From the NCBI GenBank assembly GCA_023435265.1, contig JAEYRZ010000081.1, positions 1 through 12,146 of the forward strand: a stretch of 12,146 nucleotides of DNA, in the 5' to 3' direction. Positions 1-6,040 of the stretch are shown here, in pieces. The position numbers and the translations under genes are program-made. Under the pieces are notes generated by a model. That model was not told where the DNA came from. It saw nothing but the letters and a program-made list of their open reading frames with translations, and searched no databases. This stretch comes from Pseudomonadota bacterium. Lineage in GTDB: Bacteria > Desulfobacterota > Desulfobacteria > Desulfobacterales > Desulfosarcinaceae. Position 1 is the stretch's first letter. Each line of letters opens with the position of its first letter.

Positions 1-326
1 CCGCCCTGGCGGCCGGCGGCTATCTCCTGCTGCCCTTTGTCTCACACGACCTGGCCACTGCGCTGGCAGGTCTGTTTCTGGTTTTTCTGGCCTTCGAATT
101 CAGCATGGTGAGCGCCATCTCGCTGAGCACCGAAGTGTTGCCCGAATTCCGGGCCACCATGATGTCCGCGTTCTACACCGCCGCGGGCGTGGGCCGTCTG
201 ATCGGCGCTCTGGCGGGAGGCGTGGTATGGCTTTATGGCGGTATTCCCGCGGTCGGAATCCTGTCGTCGCTGGCCACTGCGGCCAGCGTGGTGTGCCTGG
301 TCCGGGGTCTTTATCGAAGATCTTAA
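1..326 (+). CDS. MFS transporter, C-terminal part (5' end outside window)
   Basis: This is the last ~107 codons of an inner-membrane transporter of the major facilitator superfamily; the reading frame enters at base 3 and ends at TAA 324-326. The translation is strongly hydrophobic and gives about four membrane segments: one around ALAAGGYLLLPFV, one around LAGLFLVFLAFEFSM, one around GVGRLIGALAGGVVWLYGG and one around GILSSLATAASVVCLV. Between the second and third lies a polar loop, STEVLPEFRATMMSAFY, of the kind that joins late helices in MFS drug or metabolite exporters (LPExRGTxMS-like). A short basic tail (RGLYRRS) ends the protein. The substrate cannot be told from this part. An in-frame ATG at 105 lies inside a membrane segment and is not the start. 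The gene converges on the Nudix gene with 15 bp between the stop codons. The family call is fairly sure; the specific function is unknown. Confidence 0.8.
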   Translation, partial: ALAAGGYLLLPFVSHDLATALAGLFLVFLAFEFSMVSAISLSTEVLPEFRATMMSAFYTAAGVGRLIGALAGGVVWLYGGIPAVGILSSLATAASVVCLVRGLYRRS

Positions 327-341
327 CGATGCAGCGATACT

Positions 342-881
342 TTATACTATTCTATTTAAATACTTAAGAATATGGAATATCGCGCTGATCGATTTCGCAT
401 CCTGAATCTCCCCGCCGGAGATCATTGCCACCACATCGTCGAGGGCAAAGGAATGCACCTGAACGATTTCGTCCGGATCGAGGTCGGGGCGACACGGCGA
501 TAGACCGGTCGCCATGAACAACTGAATTTTCTCATCGGCATACCCGGGAACGGGTGTCACCGCACCCAGGTACTGCCAATGTTCCGCGGAATAGCCGCTT
601 TCCTCCATCAACTCGCGGCGCGCGCAGGCCAGAGGTTCTTCCCCCGGCTCCAGCGTTCCGGCGGGAATCTCCCATATGCTGGTGCCGATCGCATGGCGGT
701 ATTGACGCAGGAGAATGACGCGCTGCGCCGGATCGAGCGCCACGATCGCGGCGGCGCCCGGATGCCGGACGATTTCCATCTCCAGGGTGAACCCGTTGGG
801 CAGGCTCACCTTTTCCAGGGTAACATCGAACACGCGTCCCTTGCGCAGAAGGCGGCGCTCCTGAACGGTTACCGGAAGCAT
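342..881 (-). CDS. Nudix hydrolase, ADP-ribose pyrophosphatase type
   Basis: This 179-aa soluble enzyme probably hydrolyses ADP-ribose or a related nucleoside diphosphate sugar to AMP and a sugar phosphate. A complete Nudix box (GX5EX7REUXEEXGU) is visible at residues 75-97: G75, E81, R89-E90, E93-E94, G96, Y97. The metal-binding glutamates are all present. A proline at 112, 16 residues after the last box glycine (TPVPGYADEK), fits the pattern described for ADP-ribose pyrophosphatases. Upstream come RQYRHAIGTSIWEIPAG, typical of this subfamily, and an N-terminal strand domain (residues 5-55). Length matches the family's 170-210 aa. The ATG follows AAAGGA with about 7-9 nt spacing, inside the 3' end of the TPR gene; the two genes are 4 bp apart and so probably co-transcribed. 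No terminator is seen in the 15 bp before the convergent transporter gene, and the last codons are AT-rich. Family call is firm; the exact substrate is inferred. Confidence 0.92.
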   Translation of the reverse strand: MLPVTVQERRLLRKGRVFDVTLEKVSLPNGFTLEMEIVRHPGAAAIVALDPAQRVILLRQYRHAIGTSIWEIPAGTLEPGEEPLACARRELMEESGYSAEHWQYLGAVTPVPGYADEKIQLFMATGLSPCRPDLDPDEIVQVHSFALDDVVAMISGGEIQDAKSISAIFHILKYLNRIV

Positions 882-885
882 CGGG

Positions 886-1506
886 CTATCCTTTCGGAGG
901 GGCTTCGGAGGGAAGGTTCTTCTTCAGCTCGAGCACCAGCTGCGCGATCGAATCGCCGCCCGGCGTCTTGGCCTGGGGGTTGATGCGCACCAGTTCCTCC
1001 CACGACTTGATCGCTCCGGCAGGATCGTTCAGGTCGTGCATCAGAACCACGCCCCTGTTGAACAAGGCGATCTGATGGTCCGGTTTCAACTGCAGTGCCT
1101 TTTCGAATGTTTCGACCGCTTTTTGCGGGTTTCCGTTGCGCCGGTACATGACGCCCAGATCGGTCCACACATCGGGACGGGTGTCGTCGAGCGCAAGGCT
1201 TTTTTCATAAACCTCGATGGCTTTGACCGGTTGGTCGGTATCGAAGTAGAGATGACCCAGGCTGGTCAAGGCCTCGATGTCCTCGGGGTTCTGGCGGGTC
1301 TGCGCTTCCAGGGCCGCGATCTGCTCGCCCTGTTCGGCGGTAAGGGGCGGCCCGTTGGCGCTGTCTGGAGAAGGCAAACGGCTGCTGGTGCGGTAGGCGC
1401 TGAAAACGACACCGGCCAGAAATCCGGCGATCAAGGTCAATGCGACCACCAGGATCATGCTTTCGGTTTTGATATAGCCTTTCAAGGGCGTGGATGACTG
1501 AGTCAT
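886..1506 (-). CDS. Membrane-anchored TPR protein
   Basis: This 206-aa protein has one N-terminal membrane span (about residues 17-38, MILVVALTLIAGFLAGVVF) after a short tail with two lysines, then a proline-rich linker and about three tetratricopeptide repeats (roughly 76-109, 110-143, 144-177). Canonical TPR positions are visible in WTDLGVMYRRNGNPQKAVET and in the following ALFNRGVVLMHDLN segment. The likely arrangement is an inner-membrane anchor with a periplasmic TPR scaffold, resembling the TPR part of CcmH/NrfG-type cytochrome c assembly factors, but no cytochrome biogenesis genes are present and I would not assign that role. It is the first gene of a two-gene unit with the Nudix hydrolase. 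The ATG at 1506 is preceded by GAGGA at 11 nt, a rather long spacing. A TAAAAT hexamer at 1534-1539 (minus strand) could be a -10 box, without a clear -35. Confidence 0.85.
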   Translation of the reverse strand: MTQSSTPLKGYIKTESMILVVALTLIAGFLAGVVFSAYRTSSRLPSPDSANGPPLTAEQGEQIAALEAQTRQNPEDIEALTSLGHLYFDTDQPVKAIEVYEKSLALDDTRPDVWTDLGVMYRRNGNPQKAVETFEKALQLKPDHQIALFNRGVVLMHDLNDPAGAIKSWEELVRINPQAKTPGGDSIAQLVLELKKNLPSEAPPKG

Positions 1507-1594
1507 TCGATTTTTCGTCCTCGGTAATCGGTTATTTTATGCGCAGGCTGCCAATATAGGGTTAAACGGGGCCGTGGGCAAGACCCTAAAAACG

Positions 1595-1627
1595 AAGCAC
1601 CGGCAGCCAAGCCGCCGGTGCTTTTTT
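1595..1627. terminator. Strong intrinsic terminator-like hairpin, possibly bidirectional
   Basis: A perfect 10-bp stem, AAGCACCGGC (1595-1604) with GCCGGTGCTT (1614-1623), closes a 9-nt loop and is followed on the plus strand by a T run (1622-1627). On the left an A run (1588-1592) gives a T run on the minus strand, so it could work in both directions. It is oddly placed. Upstream to the left lies the divergent TPR gene, so no obvious plus-strand gene ends here. It sits only 13 nt before the start codon of a small ORF with a strong ribosome binding site. Confidence 0.7.
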
Positions 1628-1640
1628 AAGGAGGAAAAGA

Positions 1641-1706
1641 ATGATGACGTTGAGCGTTTTCAGGGGTAAAGAAACACTTGGGGGAATTTGGTTACATAAT
1701 TTTTAA
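1641..1706 (+). CDS. Putative 21-aa small protein or leader peptide
   Basis: The sequence AAGGAGG (1628-1634), an almost ideal Shine-Dalgarno, sits 6 nt before ATG 1641. The ORF runs ATG ATG ACG to TAA 1704-1706 and encodes MMTLSVFRGKETLGGIWLHN plus a final F. There is no recognisable domain, no membrane segment long enough to span a bilayer, and no run of a single amino acid that would mark a classical attenuator peptide. It lies directly after the terminator-like hairpin and 214 bp before the methyltransferase gene. The ribosome binding site is better than that of several full-length genes here, which is the main argument for translation. It could equally be the decayed start of a longer lost gene. 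Function unknown. Confidence 0.4.
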   Translation: MMTLSVFRGKETLGGIWLHNF

Positions 1707-1790
1707 GGAATTTCTGAAAAGCTCAAGTACGTCGATTGTCTGGTGGCCGAGAACTTAAAGGAATTTTATCATTCATAACGCACTGCCTGC

Positions 1791-1850
1791 GGGATCGGTT
1801 TGGGTTGGTAATCGGCCGGTTCGGGGTCGGAATCGGTATCGGAATGCGCT
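1791..1850 (+). repeat. Degenerate half copy of the GGTATC/GATACC repeat
   Basis: The stretch around 1821-1846 contains hexamer-like units (TCGGGG, TCGGAA, TCGGTA, TCGGAA). Its reverse complement, CGATACCGATTCCGA, matches the 3' arm of the element copies at 9539 and 12042. The left part (GGGATCGGTTTGGG, then TAATCGGCCGG) is looser. Only one arm is recognisable, and the central part of the element is missing. It lies in the leader region of the O-methyltransferase gene. Confidence 0.5.
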
Positions 1851-1920
1851 TCAGGCTGCAGGAAACGCCATGGCGGTGAAGCGCCGCTGAGGCGCGAACC
1901 AGCAAACAAGGAGATGGATC

Positions 1921-2922
1921 ATGACGGATCAACATGATTGGAATGCAGCCTCCCTGCTGCAGCTGGCGGGAGGTTACTGGCAGATTTTCACCCTGCACGC
2001 CGCGGTGCAGCTGGACGTTTTTACTATCATCGGCGACAGGCGGGTGTCCGCCGAAACCGCGGCTGCTCAGCTGGCCTGCGACCCGCGCGCCACGGCCATG
2101 CTGCTCGATGCGCTCAGCGCGATGGGGCTGCTGCGCAAGACAGAGGGAGAATATGTTTTAGAGCAGGGGGCCTCCCGCTTCCTGGTCAGGACATCAGAGC
2201 ACTATATCGGCCATATGATTCTGCATCATCACCACCTGGCCCCGAGTTGGGCGGCTTTGCCCGAAGCCGTACGCAGCGGCGGCCCGGTCCGGCGACGCGC
2301 ATCCGTGCACGGCGATGCCGAGCGGGAAGCGTTCCTGATGGGCATGTTCAACCTGGCCTCGCTGCAGGCGCCGCAGTTGGTCCAGAGCATCGATTTGTCG
2401 GCACGCGACCGGCTGCTCGACCTGGGCGGCGGGCCGGGTACCTATGCCATCCATTTCTGCCTGCGGAATCAGGATCTGAACGCGGTGGTGTTCGATCTGC
2501 CGACCACCCGACCCTTCGCCGAAAAGACGATCGCGCGCTTCGATCTGTCGAACCGCGTCCGGTTTGCGGCCGGAGACTACCATCAGGATGCCCTGCCGGG
2601 CCCCTGCGACGTGGTCTGGATGTCTCAAATCCTGCATGCCGAACGCCATGCGGACTGCCGCCGGATCGTCTCCAGGGCGGCTGATGCGCTGGAACCGGGC
2701 GGACTGATGTTCATTCACGAATTCATTCTGGAAGACAGCCGGGACCGGCCGCTGCAGCCGGCGCTTTTTTCACTGAACATGCTCCTGGGAACCTCGGGCG
2801 GGCAATCCTATTCCGAATCGCAATTGAGGGAGATGATGCGGCAGGCCGGAATCGGCCGCATCGTGCGGGAAAACTATACAGGCCCCATGCAGTCGGGCAT
2901 CCTGCGCGGGGTCAAGGAGTAG
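1921..2922 (+). CDS. SAM-dependent O-methyltransferase, acetylserotonin/CrtF-like family
   Basis: This 333-aa cytoplasmic enzyme has the two-part layout of family 2 O-methyltransferases. An N-terminal winged-helix dimerisation domain (about 12-90, containing LQLAGGYWQIFTLHAAVQLD and a MLLDALSAMGLL helix) is followed by a Rossmann methyltransferase domain. The SAM-binding glycine loop DLGGGPGTY is at 167-175, an acidic strand end FDLP at 191-194, GDY at 218-220, and the post-motif EPGG at 258-261. H239 in QILHAERH falls where plant and bacterial members place the catalytic histidine. Length is typical (about 330-350). AAGGAG sits 7 nt before the ATG, fixing the start. It stands alone, so the acceptor (a phenol, hydroxylated isoprenoid or similar) cannot be inferred from neighbours. 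Its stop is 29 bp from the convergent stop of the 198-aa gene. Family call strong, substrate unknown. Confidence 0.88.
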   Translation: MTDQHDWNAASLLQLAGGYWQIFTLHAAVQLDVFTIIGDRRVSAETAAAQLACDPRATAMLLDALSAMGLLRKTEGEYVLEQGASRFLVRTSEHYIGHMILHHHHLAPSWAALPEAVRSGGPVRRRASVHGDAEREAFLMGMFNLASLQAPQLVQSIDLSARDRLLDLGGGPGTYAIHFCLRNQDLNAVVFDLPTTRPFAEKTIARFDLSNRVRFAAGDYHQDALPGPCDVVWMSQILHAERHADCRRIVSRAADALEPGGLMFIHEFILEDSRDRPLQPALFSLNMLLGTSGGQSYSESQLREMMRQAGIGRIVRENYTGPMQSGILRGVKE

Positions 2923-2951
2923 GGCGGCGGGCGCTGCGATAAAACTTTTTT

Positions 2952-3548
2952 CTATACGGGGAGGCGGCCCTTGAGGACCGCCTCCCAAACGGCTTCCGCC
3001 GTAAGGGGATCGATCGCGTCGGGATCGATTTGAATGACGTGCGCATCCGGCAGGTAGCGGTTGATGATCAGTGAAACCTGGGTCGTGAGGGCATCGATCT
3101 TCAGATCGCTTATGGCGCGGATCATCTTGAGGTCGTCCTCGATAAGCCGCAGCAGGTAGTTCATTTTGTCGCGGCCTGTTTGATAGTGAAGGATTTTGGC
3201 GTCGAAAACCGCGGTGTAGGCCATGATGCTCCGCAGCAGCTCGATATTGTAATGGATACGCGGAATCCGGTCGGCTTGGATCAGTCCGCTGACATTGTGC
3301 TGCTTTCGCAGCTTGTTGATCTCATCCACCAGCTGGCGCTGCTGTTCCATCAGTTGGGCTCGGATTTGTTCCGCCTGAAGGATGCGGTCGCCGAGCTGCT
3401 GTTCCAGCAGCGTGACGTCTGCGGTTTTACGCCGCAGTTCATCGGCCGGAGCGCCCGCCCAGGTGGTCCACGGCCACAGCCCGGCGGCGCACAACAGCAT
3501 AAAAAAACAAATGCGGCCACATGCGGCGGCCGGCCTTTTCAGCGGCAT
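2952..3548 (-). CDS. Exported coiled-coil protein of unknown function
   Basis: I do not recognise this 198-aa family. The N-terminus has a basic patch (KR at 4-5, R12), a hydrophobic core (FFMLLCAAGLW) and a likely signal peptidase site after TWAGA near residue 33, so it is probably periplasmic. Residues 36-83 are highly charged and glutamine-rich with heptad-like spacing (LLEQQLGDRILQAEQIRAQL), a probable coiled coil. Residues 95-165 look like two or three further helices (YNIELLRSIMAYTAVFDAKI), then a short mixed tail. No catalytic motif is visible. The ATG follows the upstream gene's TAA by 1 nt (TAATATG), and its GGAGG lies inside that gene's last codons, so the two are almost certainly translationally coupled and the products likely act together. 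A perfect 9-bp inverted repeat covers the 3' end of the gene. Confidence 0.8.
   Translation of the reverse strand: MPLKRPAAACGRICFFMLLCAAGLWPWTTWAGAPADELRRKTADVTLLEQQLGDRILQAEQIRAQLMEQQRQLVDEINKLRKQHNVSGLIQADRIPRIHYNIELLRSIMAYTAVFDAKILHYQTGRDKMNYLLRLIEDDLKMIRAISDLKIDALTTQVSLIINRYLPDAHVIQIDPDAIDPLTAEAVWEAVLKGRLPV
2959..2986. other. Perfect inverted repeat at the 3' end of the coiled-coil gene
   Basis: GGGAGGCGG (2959-2967) and CCGCCTCCC (2978-2986) form a 9-bp stem around a 10-nt loop. It lies inside the last codons of the minus-strand gene and 36 bp after the O-methyltransferase stop. Neither strand has a T run just after the stem (the T run at 2945-2951 lies before it on the plus strand), so it is not a standard intrinsic terminator. 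It could slow polymerase or protect mRNA 3' ends between the two convergent genes. Confidence 0.35.
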
Positions 3549-3549
3549 A

Positions 3550-5763
3550 TTACTGGACCTCCAGACGTCGCCTCAGTTCTTCCGAAAGATAGAGACGGGT
3601 TGCGTAGTTCTCCCAGCTCCCGATGGCCCGCAGACCGACCATTTCAATCTGTTCGCCCTGCCAGCGAGACAATGCGTTCGTGGCTTCCGGCGGAAGAATG
3701 TTCAGGCCGTTGAGCGAGAGACGCCTGCCGCTCCAACGCGCCAGCTCCCGGGCGGTTTCGGGGGAGAGCTCCCTGAGACCGTTCAGGCTGAGCCACTCGC
3801 CCGGCCACTTTGCCAGGACAGCGGCCGCTTCCGGAGACAGGTGGCCGACCTCGTTGAGATAGAGATCCTTGCCGCTCCATTGCAGGAGGCATTGCGCGGT
3901 TTCGGCCGACAGCGCGGTCAGTTGGTATTTGCGTTCGAACAGGCCGCGGCAGATCTCTTGCGCGATCGCTTCGTTGTGCGGGTCGGTGGGCAAAGCCGTC
4001 CCGCCGTCCAAGCCGCGCTTCAGGCCGTTCTGTACATCCCTCCAGATCGTTTCCAGGGAAGGGACCGCCACTTCGACGGCATCGATGGAAAGTTGGCCCG
4101 CGGCCTGCAGATGGTGTTCGACCATGGCCGCGACTTCGTTTTCGAAATCGCGGATCGGGAGACCGCTGGCGGCATTCGCAAGGGTTTTAAAGAAACGGGT
4201 GCGCCGCTCGAGATAGAGCAGTTCTTCGGAAGCCTGGCGCAGATCGAGCAAGGGGGTCTCGAGCTTGGCCGAGTAAACCATCTGGCGCTGAATGGTTCGT
4301 AAGTTCAAATCGATTTTGGTGTGCTGCAGCGCCTGCTCGAGAGTGGTGAGGCCGCTTCGCTTGAGTTCGGCGCCGATCAGCAGTTGCTCGTCCATGATGC
4401 CGCGGCGGTAATAGGCCTTGAGCTCCTCGATTTCGTTGATTTTGGCTTCGATAAAACCCCTGGCGCTCTGCAGTTCCCGAACCAGCAATTCCAGCGGGTC
4501 GTTTTTGGATGTCTGCGGCGGAGGCGCGCCCGGCGCCGTCCGGAGCTGATCTTCAGCATTCGGTTTCAACGCGGCCGATTCCAGGCTTTTCGATTGCGGC
4601 GCCGGGTCCGCCTGAATTTCGGTACTGCGCAGCCGGTCGCGGAAGTGGTACGCAGCGCCGCACAACGCCGCAACAACGACAATCGAGGCGAGGATCAGCC
4701 CGAGACGGCTTTGGCCCGCTGAACGCCGGGCCGGCTTGGGCTCCGCGGCCTGCGTATTCTGTGCGGCGGATCGGGGTCGATCGAAAGGTAGCGGCGAAGC
4801 TTGCCCGTCGGAATCGCCCGCGGCCTCCGGTTCGGCAGGCGCTTCCGCGGGTGCCGGTTCACCGTCCGGCGGCGCGGTATCGGGCGCCGAACCGTTCTTC
4901 GCCGAACACAACAAATGACTCAGCTCGTCGTTGAATTGATCCAGCGTCAGGTTCTCATGGGCCGCTGCACCCGGTGGATCGGCCTCGCCCCCATCGCCTT
5001 CGATTTCAGCCATGATCATATCCAGGTCCGCCTGTCCGGTGCTCCCGGCAGCGGTGGGCCCGGATTCCGAGGGTTCGGCCGAATCGGCGGCGGTGGGTTT
5101 GCCGCCTGCCTTTTTGCCCTGAATTTCGGCCATGATCCGATCCAGGGCGGCCTGCTGGTCTTCCGATATATCCTCGGGCGATATATCCTCCGGTGCCTCA
5201 CTGTCGGCCGTCTTGGCCGCGGTCTTGTCGACACTTTTACGGGACTGGATTTCGGCCATGATCTTGTCGAGGGCAGCCTGCTGCTCCTCGTTGACCTCCG
5301 GATCAGGGCGCTTGCCGGGCGGCGGTGCCGCAGGCGCTGCTTCGGTCCTGGCGGTGTCCTTTTCAGCGGCTTTATGGGCTTCGGTTTCGGCCATGATTTT
5401 ATCGAGCGCCGCCTGCTGGTCATCGGAGAGATCGCCCTCTGCCGGCTCCGGTGCCGGCTCTTCATCCGCAGACGATTTTCCCTCTGGGGAAAAGTCCGTG
5501 CCGGGCGGGCCATCCCCTTCAGCGGACCGATTTTCCGAGGCTTGATTGCGTTCCGATCGGGCTGGATCGATCGCCGGCTCAGGAGGTGCCGTCCCGGTTT
5601 CCGGCTCCGCTCTCTTATCCGAAGCGTCGCCGCCCGTCGCAATTTCCGCCATGATCTTGTCGAACGCAGCCCTCTCGTCTGCATTCAGGCTTTCGAATTC
5701 GTCCGCCGACGAGGAAGCATCCGCTTGGGAAGGAATATTGGCAGCAGTTTCTTTATCGGTCAT
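3550..5763 (-). CDS. Single-pass membrane protein with repeated short motif and LRR-like C-terminus
   Basis: This 737-aa protein is not a family I can name. Residues 1-350 are low-complexity (Ala/Pro/Glu/Asp), with five copies of a short helix-like motif (core AALDKIMAEI) near 26-42, 112-127, 157-172, 199-214 and 241-254. A weak sixth (LTLDQFNDELSHLL) is at 272-285. A membrane span lies at about 354-373 (LGLILASIVVVAALCGAAYHF), preceded by KPARRSAGQSR, suggesting N-in, C-out topology. Residues 423-550 are charged and helical. Residues 613-715 hold LRR-like repeats of about 23 aa (LSLNGLRELSPETARELARW). I chose ATG 5763 because the frame upstream loses this composition and overlaps the region before the kinase; its ribosome site is weak (AAAAGGA about 14 nt away), so GTG or other starts remain possible. 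It is the first gene of a coupled pair with the exported coiled-coil protein. A structural or signal-receiving role is inference only. Confidence 0.8.
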   Translation of the reverse strand: MTDKETAANIPSQADASSSADEFESLNADERAAFDKIMAEIATGGDASDKRAEPETGTAPPEPAIDPARSERNQASENRSAEGDGPPGTDFSPEGKSSADEEPAPEPAEGDLSDDQQAALDKIMAETEAHKAAEKDTARTEAAPAAPPPGKRPDPEVNEEQQAALDKIMAEIQSRKSVDKTAAKTADSEAPEDISPEDISEDQQAALDRIMAEIQGKKAGGKPTAADSAEPSESGPTAAGSTGQADLDMIMAEIEGDGGEADPPGAAAHENLTLDQFNDELSHLLCSAKNGSAPDTAPPDGEPAPAEAPAEPEAAGDSDGQASPLPFDRPRSAAQNTQAAEPKPARRSAGQSRLGLILASIVVVAALCGAAYHFRDRLRSTEIQADPAPQSKSLESAALKPNAEDQLRTAPGAPPPQTSKNDPLELLVRELQSARGFIEAKINEIEELKAYYRRGIMDEQLLIGAELKRSGLTTLEQALQHTKIDLNLRTIQRQMVYSAKLETPLLDLRQASEELLYLERRTRFFKTLANAASGLPIRDFENEVAAMVEHHLQAAGQLSIDAVEVAVPSLETIWRDVQNGLKRGLDGGTALPTDPHNEAIAQEICRGLFERKYQLTALSAETAQCLLQWSGKDLYLNEVGHLSPEAAAVLAKWPGEWLSLNGLRELSPETARELARWSGRRLSLNGLNILPPEATNALSRWQGEQIEMVGLRAIGSWENYATRLYLSEELRRRLEVQ
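3619..3927 (-). repeat. Coding repeats: LRR-like units of about 23 aa
   Basis: Residues ~613-715 of the 737-aa protein repeat a pattern of LxLxGLxxLSPExAxxLAxWxGxx: YQLTALSAETAQCLLQWSG, LYLNEVGHLSPEAAAVLAKW, LSLNGLRELSPETARELARW and LSLNGLNILPPEATNALSRW, with a degenerate last unit, IEMVGLRAIGSWENY. The strand-turn-helix rhythm resembles bacterial leucine-rich repeat variants in which a conserved SPExA helix alternates with LxLxGL strands. Tryptophan near each unit's end (W629, W653, W677, W701) is an unusual regular feature. Confidence 0.75.
5002..5688 (-). repeat. Five coding copies of a short helix motif (core AALDKIMAEI)
   Basis: In the tail of the 737-aa protein the motif occurs at DNA positions 5638-5688, 5383-5430, 5248-5295, 5122-5169 and 5002-5043 (minus strand). 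The last four are spaced 45, 42 and 42 residues apart; the first lies 86 residues ahead. At DNA level each shows a recognisable plus-strand core close to TTTCGGCCATGATCTTGTCG. The residues between copies are variable and disordered-looking, so selection appears to act on the motif itself. Confidence 0.85.
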
Positions 5764-6040
5764 GGCGGTTGCGGAACATCCTTTTAATTGCAGCTTGCGA
5801 CGGGCATGGAGCACCATCGGCGGTTCGAATAAACTATCGACCGATCCGCTCATTTCTTTAAAGGACCCTGATGCCCAACCGGTCTGGAATGCCGGTCCCG
5901 CAACGCGTCCGCAGACCTCCGGTTCGGCATATTTACGGCTTGTGGTCGAATCTGTTTTTGCATATAGGAAATGTGCCGGAAACGGCAGTGACGAAGCCTC
6001 GGCGGATGTGTTCACACTGTACGCGCATTGGACCCGGTCT
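5764..6040. promoter_or_regulatory. Shared divergent intergenic region with one plausible promoter
   Basis: These 277 bp separate the starts of the 737-aa membrane protein and the hybrid kinase. A plausible sigma-70-like promoter for the kinase is TTGTGG (5940-5945), 17 nt, then TATAGG (5963-5968), which would give a leader of about 65 nt. I found no clear promoter for the minus-strand pair and no convincing sigma-54 (TGGCAC-N5-TTGC) match. Long antisense frames stay open across this region only because of GC-rich codon bias. Confidence 0.35.

Larger units (their letters stand above)
1555..1706 (+). other. Possible leader transcript: hairpin followed by small ORF
   Basis: A TATAGG hexamer (1555-1560) with TTATTT 17 nt upstream (1532-1537) could start a plus-strand RNA that runs into the hairpin at 1595-1623 and then into the small ORF at 1641. 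The -35 match is poor. If real, most transcripts would end at the hairpin, giving a short RNA of about 60 nt, with read-through needed to express the small ORF. I recognise no known riboswitch or sRNA family here. Confidence 0.2.

Noticed and set aside
1555..1640. Cyclic-di-GMP or other known riboswitch before the small ORF
   Set aside because: A GGGCAAGACC stretch recalls part of the GEMM core, but the remaining conserved elements and the second stem are absent.
2923..2951. Possible O-methyltransferase terminator: GCGGC/GCTGC hairpin before a T run
   Set aside because: The stem is 5 bp with a G-T pair and the T run starts 8 nt away, too weak to call.
5002..5688. CRISPR-like or tandem DNA repeat
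   Set aside because: Copies are in frame, diverged at third positions and separated by variable coding linkers, so they are protein-level repeats.
3382..5787. Several long plus-strand frames antisense to the 737-aa protein
   Set aside because: They arise from GC-rich third positions; their translations are arginine/glycine-rich without domains, while the minus strand shows a membrane span and clear repeats.
5971..5991. Six-codon upstream ORF in the kinase leader (ATG to TGA)
   Set aside because: There is no properly spaced ribosome site and the peptide has no attenuator-like residues; likely chance.
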